Program-made: the position numbers and the translations under genes
Shown here: piece by piece, positions 1 through 9,457 of the stretch
Layout: the number at the start of each line of letters is the position of its first letter
Position numbering within the stretch: the stretch's first letter is position 1
Source: Desulfonatronum thioautotrophicum
GTDB lineage: Bacteria; Desulfobacterota; Desulfovibrionia; Desulfovibrionales; Desulfonatronaceae
Direction: 5' to 3'
Assembly: GCF_000934745.1 (NCBI RefSeq)
Contig: NZ_JYNO01000016.1
Location: 1 to 64,000 of the forward strand
DNA: 64,000 bases
The notes under the pieces: generated by a model
What the model saw: only the letters and a program-made list of their open reading frames with translations
The model's database searches: none
Told to the model about the DNA's origin: nothing

Positions 1-1
1 G

Positions 2-283
2 GGTTTCCCTATCGCCACAGGTGTCATCGAGGGTGCCTGTCGGCACTTGGTCAAAAAACGCATGGAAAACAGCGGAGCCCGATGGAGCCTTGCCGGTGCC
101 GAAGCCGTGCTCCAATTGCGGGCTTTGCAATATAGCAATGACTTCGATGAGTACTGGGTCTTCCATGAAACCAGAGAACAGGAGCGGAACCACCGGTCTC
201 GCTATAATGACGGCATTATCCCAACAATTGTCTCAGCAAGACACCCGAGAAAAGACTCCAGGTTGAAGTTGATCAAAAATTAA
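2..283 (+). CDS. ISKra4-family transposase, C-terminal end (cut by window edge)
   Basis: The frame is open from base 2, so the gene begins outside the window. The visible 93 residues carry the pattern typical of the end of ISKra4 transposases: [12 protein letters not shown], then a [18 protein letters not shown] block containing the last acidic catalytic region, then a FDEYW motif. ISKra4 enzymes are DDE transposases that move their element by cut-and-paste or copy-paste. No terminal inverted repeat could be placed downstream, so the element boundary is unknown. The family is recognised by motif only. Confidence 0.75.
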   Translation, partial: GFPIATGVIEGACRHLVKKRMENSGARWSLAGAEAVLQLRALQYSNDFDEYWVFHETREQERNHRSRYNDGIIPTIVSARHPRKDSRLKLIKN

Positions 284-384
284 AAAACGGATGTTGCCTG
301 GGCAGGGTTGTGTGTCCGTAGGCGTCCGAAAAGAGCCGTACCCCAATTCATGTTAAGCATAGGTATAAAAATGGACCTTATGGT

Positions 385-1545
385 GTGAAATTATTTTTCT
401 GCACATCATTTTTGATATGCATGGTTCTGTCATTTTTACCTTTAGATATGGCTCATTGTAGCAACACAAGTGTATCATTCAACCAATCTAGAGCCATCAA
501 CACACTAAAATCTGCTGTTGAAAAATTTGATGAGCTTGAAAATGTTCCGGAAAAAGCGTGGATACGTACTGACAAAAGAAAGCTAGAAGCAGATATCAAT
601 CAAATACTTGACCAAACTATTGCTATTCTCGATGTCCCTTGTATTGTTGATTTGCGTCAAGATTATAGAAAAATTGAGGATGCAATTGCTATTGAGAAAG
701 ACCATATTTCAAAACTTCGAGAAAGTAGATTACTTGCACCTGAAGGTGAATCATCTATTACTCGATTCATTCCAACTCAAAGAGCCAGGCAATGGACAGC
801 AACAACTACAGGTGATTTTGACACTCTAATTGAATCTCGCCAACAGAATCTCAAAACATATCAGAATGAAATGAGAAGCATCGAAATTCAGATGTCAGAA
901 GCACTCTCCAAAATTGGCATTGATCTAAATCCTGAGCAGGTTGAATTCTGGCTTAGCTCTGTTATTGGTGACGATGTTTTATCAATGAGCATTGTTTTTT
1001 CAAATGCGAAAGAAGTTACGAGTCTGCTATCTAGACTAACCAAAGAGTCTGGTGAAAATATAAACTATGCCAAACGCTACTATGGAATGCTTGTAATGCT
1101 TCATAAAATGGTTATAAATATGCAAGAAAGATTCATATTGAAAGTTGACGATGACATACTTCCAAAACTGTTAGGATTTTCTAAAGAGGCAGATAATAAT
1201 ATCAAGGAAGCAATGAGCCTAATAAAAAGTGGAGGCTCTCGTGCTAGCCTGGAGAGTAATATATCAGCAAATGAGATCACAAAGCAAGCAATTGAATTAT
1301 ATCAGAAAATCGTAAAAGATCATCGAAAGAAGGTATCCGATGCCTTAAAAATTAGCACACATGAAATGCGTGTTGCAATCAATACCTACAATACCGTTAG
1401 GCTGAGTTCAGACGTAATGGCTCTAATTCGAGAAGGATTGGATACATTTGAAACACTATTAAGCCTTCAAATACCAGCCGCTGATGAGTTTCAGAATAAT
1501 GAGATTCGTGAAGAATTTCGAAAATTGTCAGAAAGAATGAGATAA
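385..1545 (+). CDS. Secreted or periplasmic protein of unknown function
   Basis: This is a 386-residue protein with a GTG start. Residues 1-26 form a classical signal peptide (one Lys, a hydrophobic core, then a small-residue cleavage region near AHCS). An in-frame ATG at 421 is an alternative start but would shorten the signal. The rest is rich in Glu, Lys, Ile and Leu with long predicted helices and probably coiled coil (roughly residues 90-180 and 260-330). No enzyme motif is visible. Base composition is more AT-rich than the transposase just upstream. It stands alone, with decayed DNA downstream. I do not recognise the family. Confidence 0.65.
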   Translation: MKLFFCTSFLICMVLSFLPLDMAHCSNTSVSFNQSRAINTLKSAVEKFDELENVPEKAWIRTDKRKLEADINQILDQTIAILDVPCIVDLRQDYRKIEDAIAIEKDHISKLRESRLLAPEGESSITRFIPTQRARQWTATTTGDFDTLIESRQQNLKTYQNEMRSIEIQMSEALSKIGIDLNPEQVEFWLSSVIGDDVLSMSIVFSNAKEVTSLLSRLTKESGENINYAKRYYGMLVMLHKMVINMQERFILKVDDDILPKLLGFSKEADNNIKEAMSLIKSGGSRASLESNISANEITKQAIELYQKIVKDHRKKVSDALKISTHEMRVAINTYNTVRLSSDVMALIREGLDTFETLLSLQIPAADEFQNNEIREEFRKLSERMR

Positions 1546-4189
1546 AATGGTATAGAAATTTTGCTGTAACCCAATACACTGACCCATGGACAGAGCCAGT
1601 TCCTCACCAAACCTTTTCGCCGAGACCAGAACTTCGCCATTATTTTTGACCTTTCCTCGATCGAAAATCCTAAACAGGACTTTAACCAAATCGCCGCCTG
1701 CATATTTTTTTCTTTCTTGATTTCAAGGTTCTAGGCTGCATTTCTGCGTAAGACCCTTCTTTATTCACCTATATTTCAGCCCAGTGTTGTCCGGTTAAGA
1801 ATTTGCATTCATCCACTTGAAAAAATATTTCACACATGAGCAAAACCTATTGGCATTTTAATGAAGTCGGCGGTTATTTGTAATATCTCTATATTTTATG
1901 GCATTAAAAGATGCCGAGATCATTCTACCCATGTCTACGTCGAAATGCTCCTACTTTTTTAAGGTTACAAAACCAATTCAACAGTTACCAAACCAAGTGC
2001 ATCCGGAAATACCGTCCGGGAGGCATGGAAGGCCGACCCTTTGGGATGCGTAATGGGGCTTGCAAAGATTTTCGACAAACCGGTCAAAGCCGGACTTTTG
2101 AAGAACAGGCTGAAGACGGTCGAAAAAAGCGTGTCCCATGGACTTCGGTATCTGGTTCCACGCTATGAACATGTCTGCCTGTCGAGCCTTTTGTCGCCCC
2201 AATCCCATGACAATCTCCCCTGGCTGTGATGAAAGAACAAATCACGAGCTAGATATGTCATTTATATCAATCAATCTAAATTTTTGCAGCCATTTTTGCC
2301 CTGCTAAAGGCTTGTAGGCTGGACGACTTTTTCAACACGCAGTTACCCAAACGTCCATCAACGAGTCCGGGCAGGCCATCTTGTCAAAGCGTCGACGGAT
2401 TCGACGATAGAAATGTGCTCAGCGATATCCCTAATGGCGAACTAGCCTCATCGCATCCAATCCTCTTTTTGTTAAAATATCTCACACTTCTTCAAAAAGC
2501 ATCAACCTGACCCCCTGTAGCTCTTTGACCTGACTCATGATCACCCCCCCCCCTTTAAAGGATTGATCGGCAAATCGGTCAATTCATGCGCTACATTAGG
2601 TCGGTCATATCGTGTGCTCCTGACAGCCCCTCTCTCAGTATCCTCCGGCCAGATTCAATCCCACTTCCGCCGCACCGCAAGACGACGACCAAACCCTGGT
2701 CCACGCTCTAAAACGAATCGGAGATCGCATCCCGGTGATCGGCGAATCCGATGTCAATGCCCTAGATGAGGCCATACGCGGCGTGCTGGTTCAGGACGAT
2801 CCCTGCTGGAAACTCAAAGGTATCGCTCCTGAAAGTGTCCTCACGTCCAGTGATTGGCTCATCGCGCACCCTCAAGGCACATACGGCGAAGGGGTGGCAA
2901 TCAAGGATAATCCCTATTCACTTGCGCTTGGGTAACCAGATCGCCTCCGTCTGGATCGACATGGTTTGGTAAACTCCCAATGGCTACGTGATCGTTGATC
3001 ACAAATCCTAGAAGGGCAGGCTGGATAGAGTGCAAAAACTGTATCCCGTTTGTGTCCCAGCTCAATGACTGTGCAGACTGCCAGGAAAAAGCCCTTGGTT
3101 CGAAGCAACTGGTACTACTGATCCATCTGCCCATAATCGGGCTAATGGTGGAGATTGGAAGTAGGGTAGGAATTTTCCCTGGAAGGGATTCAGGATGACG
3201 GAATCGGCAGGGTAGCATTCAATCGTAATAAGCCGTCTTTTCACTTATGGCACCCTCAATATATTTCCAATTGGTTTCGCCTCAATTGTTTAATCTCTTG
3301 ACCCACCATTTTTTCTTGTTCGTTCAGGTTGTTCAGTCTGGCAAAAGAGTTGTCAAACGTATTCACTCAAGCTGGTCTGTGACAGTTTGAACTCTACCTG
3401 AAATGTGGTTTTGCAAACAAAGCACTGTATATTACCATAGCTTGATTGCATTATAAATGCAAATCCTCTTTACACTTGTCGTGCAGGAGAACGGTCTCGG
3501 TACGGATGGAATACGAATTGTGCAGAGAAGAGAGGAACTCCTTGGACTGGTCGCTACATCAAAAGTATTAAAAGATTTATATCAATTCTCGAAACGCAGA
3601 AGCGTTTTCAGCAATACCTTATCATCTATGACAATACATTTATCAACGATCTACATGCCATAAAATTAAATTTTATGTCTATATAGTTGTGCTAAATTAA
3701 AAATAATTTTGCAGAATTTTCATAATCAAGTTTCATCGCTAGTCTCTATATTTACTGAAAGTTTATTTCAAGAATTTATCACCAATTCAAAGATGGAATT
3801 AAGCCATTATAGCGTCTTGTTATATATTTTTATATAAAAAATTGAATTGTTTTTTTCTATACAAAGATATTATTATATAAATAATATTACATTTTAGTAT
3901 TTTCATGTAAATTAGTTTTTTTTTTGAAATAAATTATATCATTTTTAGCGCAACATGTCACTATATATTTCAAAAAAATGTATAACTTAATAAAATTTAA
4001 ATTTTTAAAAATCTGTTCCTTAAATCAGAATGACGAAATTTATGATAAAATATTTCACAAAAAATGAGCTAGTTGTGTAATTTAAATTTTTCATAAACAT
4101 AATTTTATGCTTTTACGTATTGACAAAACTGTCTAGATATGGTAAGAAAACAATTGGCAGATCTTTTCCATTTTCAAGATGGAGGATGA
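1546..4189. other. Gene-poor decayed stretch
   Basis: No convincing gene is seen in 2.6 kb. Short protein-like runs remain at about 1556-1700 (minus), 2040-2230 (plus), 2640-2935 (plus) and 2995-3200 (plus), each lacking a start, a ribosome site or full length. The runs look like remnants of deleted genes, and I could not assign any of them. Bases 3660-4140 are extremely AT-rich and non-coding, and probably hold the promoter of the phosphoesterase gene. Confidence 0.5.
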
Positions 4190-4885
4190 ATGAGGGTATT
4201 GCTTGCAGGAGACACGCATGGAGAGTTTCAGCACGTGCTCTCCTGTTCACACGAGGCTGATGCAATCATTTTTTTGGGGGACCAGACCCCAAAGCGAGAT
4301 TTTAAGTCCGAGCTGGGAGCGGTCGCGGACAAGTCATGGTTCGTACTAGGCAACCATGATTCTGATCATTTGGAATTTCTCCAGAACCATAAATCCATGT
4401 TGCACAGGTGCCTGCACTGCACGGTCGAGGAGTTTGGGGGAATCAGGGTGGCCGGGCTTAACGGCATTTTTATGAGGCGATTTCTGGGCCTGTCCAACGT
4501 CGATCTGCTGAAGGACCTCTACTCACTCAAACCGTTCTATCACAGCCGGCGGGACTGTTTGTGGTACAGAAGTCTCGGGTATGAATACCTGACAGCGATT
4601 TTTCCGGAGGACATCGAGCACATGATAGAGCTTCAAGCCGATGTCCTGGTTTGCCATGAGGCACCGGAATGCCATCGTCACGGATTCATGATGCTGGGCG
4701 ACCTGGCTCGAACTATGGGGGTCAAGCTGCTGATCCACGGGCACCATCACGAGCGCTATGAGGATGTGATCGAGGAAGGTATCAAGGTTGTTGGCCTCGG
4801 ACCGCCTGGCGAGTTCGATCCTATCACGGAACAGGACGAGGGCTTAGACTGGCTGCATCATCTTTATCCTTGGCAGATCGCATGA
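4190..4885 (+). CDS. Calcineurin-like metallophosphoesterase
   Basis: The 231-residue protein carries the ordered dimetal signature: GDTHG (Asp8, His10), GDQ (Asp31), GNHD (residues 54-57), then VCHEAP near residue 163 and GHHHE near 186. Such enzymes hydrolyse phosphomono- or diesters with Mn or Fe; the substrate cannot be told from sequence. It has no signal peptide and should be cytosolic. The start is supported by GGAGG four bases upstream. The next gene, a TraD-like ATPase, lies about 150 bp downstream on the same strand, and AT-rich DNA flanks both, so they may be one accessory unit. The middle segment (residues 95-150) lacks the usual motifs and is longer than in minimal YfcE-type enzymes. 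Confidence 0.85.
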   Translation: MRVLLAGDTHGEFQHVLSCSHEADAIIFLGDQTPKRDFKSELGAVADKSWFVLGNHDSDHLEFLQNHKSMLHRCLHCTVEEFGGIRVAGLNGIFMRRFLGLSNVDLLKDLYSLKPFYHSRRDCLWYRSLGYEYLTAIFPEDIEHMIELQADVLVCHEAPECHRHGFMMLGDLARTMGVKLLIHGHHHERYEDVIEEGIKVVGLGPPGEFDPITEQDEGLDWLHHLYPWQIA

Positions 4886-5032
4886 GTTGTCTTTGTACGT
4901 ACTCTGAATGATTTTTTTTGCTAAATCATTTTCAAATAATTGGACTTTCGCACTGGGCATTGTTCTCTGCAAATTTCTTGTGAATTCCAGTGCAATTTTG
5001 ACAAACCATAATCATTGGAGACGCAAATACGC

Positions 5033-7219
5033 ATGAATACAACACAGGTTATGACGGCATTCAGAAATCACGATATCGGAGCATTGCGTAAGAGGATTGT
5101 TGCAAGCACCAATGTCGACCACCATGAGTATACGACTTTGTTTACATTTGATTCAAAAACAACCCTTTCCATGGAGGAAGGGAAACTCAATGTTCTGATT
5201 GTTGGTGCTACAGGTAGGGGTAAGACCAGATCTTTAGTGACACCAATATCTGAAAGGCTTATCAAAATGGGCTTGGGTGGGTTGATCATCGATGTGAAAA
5301 ATACCCAGTGCGACAATATCCGCAAGATTGCGGCGTCCTGTGGCAGGCTTGATGATATAGTGGAAGTAGGCTCCTTTGCCACTGCCCGACCTGTGAATCT
5401 TCTTGCGGGCATAGAGGAACAGGAGCTTCGTGATATGCTCGAAAATATGATGATCACGGGTATCCAGAACAGCAATAACTTGGATTGGCACTACAAGGGA
5501 GTGTCTATTGTTCTGGATTGCCTGCGACTGCTTCAATACCTTGATGAGGCAGAACCAGGCGGGTTGTTCAGTCCCACTCTAAGCCTGTTGGCAAAGATGA
5601 CATATGATTTCGAATTCGCCAGAAATTTGTGGCAACACTGGATATTGACGGTAAGTGAGCCGACGCGAGAACAGGCGGCTTTTAGGGCATTCGTGGAATC
5701 AAATTCGTTCCATGTGTTGTGCAAGGATGAAAGTGGAAGCGGTAGTTTCGAATGGGAGCGGCAGGTCACTTGGCAACTGGCCAACGTCCGCAGAATTTTG
5801 AACGATTTTTCCCGGTCGGAATTATCTCGTAAGCTGTCGGATTCAAGAGGCCTTGCTCTTGACCTTGACGAGTTGATCCTGAAAAAAAAGAACATTGTGA
5901 TTCTGCGCTTCTCACCCAGGACAGGGGGGCCGGGCAGAATCGTGGCCCGGCATCTCAAGGAACGGTTCTATCAATCTGTCTATTCGCGCTATGAACACCC
6001 ATGCACAGAGCATAGGCCCGTATTCTGCATTCTCGATGAGTTCCAGGACGTATTGAATTTGGACGAGAACTCAAGTCTGGATGATTTCAACTGGTTCTCC
6101 AAGGCCCGTGAGTTTAACGTGATCAATGTCGCAGCCACCCAGAGTATGTCCAGCCTGTACCGAAATGGCCTTCATCACAAGGTCAACGCCATGCTTTGTA
6201 ATTTCGGGACAAAAATCTTGATGCAATGTGATGATCCCGCCACCGACGGATGGACGCGTACATTTTTCGAGGCTCCGAAACCGGTACAGAAGTTGTGCAA
6301 GGGCGAGGTGATTCTGGCTAAGTACGCTTTTCCCAAGCGGCAGCTCGAAGTGAGTGTCGAGAGCGTCCAACAGGCTCATGACAGAATGGTTTCCATTCTA
6401 TCCAGCATGACCATGCCTGAAGTCACACCTTTTTCAAATGACATGAACCAAGCGCAACTTATTCAGAAAAGAATATGGAAACCGGATTGGGTGATAAACC
6501 AGCCAGCTCTTATGAAACTTTACACTCGATTTGATATGTATTTGCGTGATGCCAAGATCGTAGTTCACTCAGATGACCCCGAAAAGTTGCAGAGAATTAT
6601 TGAGGTCATGGAGATGTTACTGGAACAGCTCCAAAAGTCGGGTATTGCCTTGAAGCACCTTGAATGGCCGAGACGTGGCCGATACGTGATAAAGACACAG
6701 AGCCGACAGAAAGAGGCTGCGGAGATGGCCAGAGCGTTGTTCCGCAGGATTTGTGAGACCTGTGGCACGTTTTGCGGTACGGAACTCATTCGCCATGATT
6801 TAAAAAAAAGGTGCGCTGAATGTGAAATTGACATGCTGCGTGACCGCCTTGACGAACACCTCATCCTATTTTTTGAGACTTACCAGCGTAACCTGCAGAC
6901 ACCCTTTGCTGGGTTTTCGTTCCCTGAAGGGTGGAGCAGAATTGTGGAATGTGCGATGGCCGAAATGTTGCACATTTCAGAAACAATATTGATCAGTAGC
7001 ATATACGTAAAGGACGGCTTCCTCAATATTTCAGTTTGTAAATCAAGCATTCCTTCAAAGATGGAGAAATCAATCATGGATATCATTCTACAAGCAGGTG
7101 AGTCTTGCAAGATCACGTGCAGGATTTGTGGGAATTCACCAATAGATTTGCAAAATCGAAAATTACTTTGTGTCGTATGCGCCTCAAAGGATAAGTGTAT
7201 TGTCAATGAAGTCGAATAG
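5033..7219 (+). CDS. TraD/TraG-like ATPase with C-terminal zinc-ribbon motifs
   Basis: This P-loop ATPase has about 728 residues. Walker A (GATGRGKT) is at residues 58-65 and Walker B (CILDEFQD) near residue 330, followed by a sensor-like ATQS segment. This is the layout of type IV coupling and HerA/VirD4-type ATPases that pump DNA or protein. It lacks the usual N-terminal membrane helices. The C-terminal third has Cys clusters near residues 575-600 (CETCGTFC...CAEC) and 697-715 (CRICG...CVVC), likely zinc ribbons, which is unusual for the family. The frame extends to a TTG at 5015, but the ATG at 5033 with GGAG 12 bases upstream is the more likely start. No relaxase or secretion genes adjoin it. 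A role in defence or as a conjugation leftover is only inferred. Confidence 0.75.
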   Translation: MNTTQVMTAFRNHDIGALRKRIVASTNVDHHEYTTLFTFDSKTTLSMEEGKLNVLIVGATGRGKTRSLVTPISERLIKMGLGGLIIDVKNTQCDNIRKIAASCGRLDDIVEVGSFATARPVNLLAGIEEQELRDMLENMMITGIQNSNNLDWHYKGVSIVLDCLRLLQYLDEAEPGGLFSPTLSLLAKMTYDFEFARNLWQHWILTVSEPTREQAAFRAFVESNSFHVLCKDESGSGSFEWERQVTWQLANVRRILNDFSRSELSRKLSDSRGLALDLDELILKKKNIVILRFSPRTGGPGRIVARHLKERFYQSVYSRYEHPCTEHRPVFCILDEFQDVLNLDENSSLDDFNWFSKAREFNVINVAATQSMSSLYRNGLHHKVNAMLCNFGTKILMQCDDPATDGWTRTFFEAPKPVQKLCKGEVILAKYAFPKRQLEVSVESVQQAHDRMVSILSSMTMPEVTPFSNDMNQAQLIQKRIWKPDWVINQPALMKLYTRFDMYLRDAKIVVHSDDPEKLQRIIEVMEMLLEQLQKSGIALKHLEWPRRGRYVIKTQSRQKEAAEMARALFRRICETCGTFCGTELIRHDLKKRCAECEIDMLRDRLDEHLILFFETYQRNLQTPFAGFSFPEGWSRIVECAMAEMLHISETILISSIYVKDGFLNISVCKSSIPSKMEKSIMDIILQAGESCKITCRICGNSPIDLQNRKLLCVVCASKDKCIVNEVE

Positions 7220-7696
7220 TTTGTATCTTATTAATAAATTCTTTGTGGTGAGAAAAGGATTTTAGACTATTTATAATGGTAAAATTCAGATATCGAATCA
7301 TTTTATGTTACATTTATTTATAATACAGAAATAATTATAAAAAAATTATTTTTTGACGATAAAATTAATGAAATGAAAGAATAATTTTTAAATTTTTTTT
7401 ATAAGTTTTATCCTAAACATGAAATATAAAAATCAATTTCTAAAAAATAAAAACGAATAAATGTTATTTTATTTGGAAATGATAAAAAAATTTTGAGTAA
7501 AATATCTGTTATTATATAACCTTTTCAATAATATTTATAATAGTTAATTATACAATTATGGTCTTGTGTAAGAATTCTACTTTGCACAAGGCATTTGTAG
7601 TGAAAATCATTTTTTGTGCTCAGATAATATTTTGCATAGTTTGCGTCAGCTAAAAGCGTGTAGTAGTTTTTTCAAGGCTATGGGGCTTGACGGGCT
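7220..7696. other. AT-rich intergenic stretch
   Basis: These 480 bases are nearly all A and T with many poly-A and poly-T runs. No gene, RNA or clear repeat was found. It resembles the AT-rich stretch before the phosphoesterase gene at 3660-4140, so the pair of genes at 4190-7219 is bracketed by AT-rich DNA. Confidence 0.5.
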
Positions 7697-8143
7697 TTGG
7701 CTGACCAAGGCAATCTCTCGGTGGAGATTGATTGTGGACCAGAGGGTTGCAAGTTTTCTTGGATAGGAATCATAAACACCAACAAAAAAATCGAGTGCAC
7801 TATGCCTAATGAACTGCAGGTAGGAGACAGCGTTGTCGTCAAACCAGGCACAATGGACCCGGACATGGGATTTGATATTGGCGGTTGGCAGGGAAGGGGT
7901 GAGGCAGTTTATGATGATGAAAAAAACATCTTGATTCAATGGGACAGCAATACACTCCAAGCCATGGACTATGAACTGATTGTCCAGTCTGAACTAGAAA
8001 ACCTTGATTGGGAAAGAATGGTCCTTGACATATCTGAAATTCAAAAGACTGCGCCCAGGGATACAAATTTAGACACACAAAACGTTGCTAAAATCTTGCA
8101 GGCAAAGTTAACGGATGATCCGAGGCTTGGTGAGGAAGTGTGA
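7697..8143 (+). CDS. Hypothetical protein with an SH3-like barrel segment
   Basis: The open frame codes for 148 residues from a TTG at 7697, just after an in-frame stop at 7688. An ATG at 7802 would give a shorter 113-residue protein. Residues about 40-75 contain VGDSVVVKPG followed by a Trp-Gln-Gly-Arg (WQGR) turn and a short beta run, resembling a small SH3-like barrel found in many bacterial hypothetical proteins. The remainder is acidic and helical. There is no signal peptide and no catalytic motif. The missing ATG and the stop just upstream leave open that the 5' end is truncated. Function unknown. Confidence 0.5.
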   Translation: MADQGNLSVEIDCGPEGCKFSWIGIINTNKKIECTMPNELQVGDSVVVKPGTMDPDMGFDIGGWQGRGEAVYDDEKNILIQWDSNTLQAMDYELIVQSELENLDWERMVLDISEIQKTAPRDTNLDTQNVAKILQAKLTDDPRLGEEV

Positions 8144-8173
8144 CAAGTACTTCTGAAAATAGTGTGCTCATAA

Positions 8174-8368
8174 CTTTCCAAATGTCCGAGCCCTAACTGC
8201 GAATTTTCGTACATGCCACCCGAGCAATGGGCGGCATGAATTGCACAAGGGGGCATAAAGATGCACTACACCTGCAAATATTGCGGTTGGAAAGCTTTGA
8301 GAATCAACGCTTTGGCTGCTAATAAACGCCCAACTCACCCAATCAATGGCAGGCACATGCCCGCATAG
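8174..8368 (+). pseudogene. Broken small zinc-ribbon gene with an in-frame TGA
   Basis: One frame reads KCPSPNCEFSYMPPEQWAA, then TGA, then IAQGGIKMHYTCKYCGWKAL and a short tail ending at TAG. Two cysteine pairs (Cx4C and CxxC) separated by about 30 residues would make a zinc ribbon if the TGA were a sense codon. There is no start codon between the preceding TAA (8171) and the first cysteine. A 35-residue ORF restarting at the ATG at 8261 holds only one pair. The simplest reading is a gene that has lost its start and gained a stop. Confidence 0.5.
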
Positions 8369-8452
8369 TAAATCTATTGTCTTTGACTACCTTTTGTATT
8401 TTTCCCTGAATCGCGCGCGACGAGCTCTGCCCCCATTTTTATCAGGACTTTC

Positions 8453-8677
8453 ATGATGGTTACACTCAAAGATCAGCTCTCCCGCGAAAAGCCATGGGCC
8501 ATCCTCGGCATCACCCGCAAGAAATACGACACTATCAAGCCCTGGAAAAAGGCCGGGATGAGTAAGGAGAAATACGCGGAGATGCTCAACCTCATGCCGC
8601 ATGAGGCCATGCAGATATTGAAAGACGAAGCTGACGCTGAGATTTTGGTGGAAAGCATTTTTGGGAGTCGAGAGTAA
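8453..8677 (+). CDS. Small hypothetical protein, paralogue of 12546-12770
   Basis: The protein has 74 residues. Its core (EKPWAILGITRKKYDTIKPW, then KKAG and SKEKYAEMLNL) matches the protein at 12546-12770 almost position for position, including the duplicated Lys-Pro-Trp and the acidic C-terminal half. The repeated KPW with basic residues between suggests a small nucleic-acid or protein-binding fold, but no known domain is recognised. The second codon is also ATG. The next gene begins five bases after its stop, so the two are probably co-transcribed. Confidence 0.6.
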   Translation: MMVTLKDQLSREKPWAILGITRKKYDTIKPWKKAGMSKEKYAEMLNLMPHEAMQILKDEADAEILVESIFGSRE

Positions 8678-8681
8678 ACGC

Positions 8682-8975
8682 ATGGTGTACGACTACACGG
8701 ATCAAATCAAGATATTCTGGCCAACTATCCTGCAGGCCTGGGATATGCATTCAACCCAACGTCCAATTATCGAATGTGATTTGGATAGCGGGAAAGTTAT
8801 CGTCTATCCGTCAAACGAGTATATCGAAAGCCTATCTGATCGTGACAAAGGGCCAACCCAGGAAAAATTTAATCAAACTCTTGATGATGGAGGCATGGTG
8901 GTCTTCATTCGTGACAATACAAACCGAATCCTACAATCATACATATACGACCTGGATTGTATCAGGCCATTGTAA
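8682..8975 (+). CDS. Hypothetical protein (97 aa)
   Basis: The ATG lies five bases after the stop of the preceding small gene. The frame could extend to a TTG at 8661 inside that gene, which is less likely. The protein is acidic with mixed alpha and beta content and a hydrophobic beta segment (MVVFIRD) near residue 70. It has no signal, no Cys motif and no catalytic motif. It probably forms an operon with 8453-8677. I do not recognise the family. Confidence 0.5.
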   Translation: MVYDYTDQIKIFWPTILQAWDMHSTQRPIIECDLDSGKVIVYPSNEYIESLSDRDKGPTQEKFNQTLDDGGMVVFIRDNTNRILQSYIYDLDCIRPL

Positions 8976-9019
8976 TAATCTTCAGTATTCATTATTCAAA
9001 GAATTGGCCCAAAATTGCT

Positions 9020-9376
9020 ATGGCCAGAAAAACCATGCAAAAAATTCCACTCAGTCGACTGAAGGGTATTAACATCTATATAAATGATGATCTATATAAT
9101 ATAGCTCGCATGAATCTCGAATTGAGTGATGCTAGAGCTAAATATGAGAATAGCACTTCAATAAGAAGGCCGACAATGCATGGTCTAGTTAATATTTTTG
9201 CTAGATTTATAGATGTTTGTCATCCAGACATTGAGCGTGTCATGGCAGCCATCAAAGGTCATAATTTCCCTATGAATGCTCCGATTGAGTTTGACGAAAA
9301 TTGCCACCAAGAACATGAGGATACTGCTTCAGGGCAAGTCTTTCATATTCGCTCACATGCATTTAGCAAGAAATAA
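9020..9376 (+). CDS. Hypothetical protein (118 aa)
   Basis: The chosen start is the ATG at 9020 (MARKTMQK); a TTG at 8957 would overlap the previous gene and no strong ribosome site distinguishes them. The N-terminal 40 residues are basic (Lys/Arg) and the rest is helical with a His/Glu-rich end. The segment 'GINIYINDDLYNIARMNLEL' followed by a basic helix could be a ribbon-helix-helix-like DNA-binding unit, but this is a weak guess. Unknown function. Confidence 0.4.
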   Translation: MARKTMQKIPLSRLKGINIYINDDLYNIARMNLELSDARAKYENSTSIRRPTMHGLVNIFARFIDVCHPDIERVMAAIKGHNFPMNAPIEFDENCHQEHEDTASGQVFHIRSHAFSKK

Positions 9377-9423
9377 TTTTGAATAACACTTTTATATCAA
9401 AACATTATTTCTGTACTGGGTAT

Positions 9424-9446
9424 TTCTTTGGCTCATAGTTTATGAG
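9424..9446 (+). repeat. 23-bp repeat with palindromic core, copy 1
   Basis: The core CTCATAGTTTATGAG is a perfect 6-bp inverted repeat around GTT. The same 23 bases, with one mismatch, occur at 13631-13653. Both copies lie just upstream of genes that begin with the same putative molybdenum-carrier domain family. It could be an operator or a recombination site. Confidence 0.7.
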
Positions 9447-9457
9447 AGGATTCAAAA

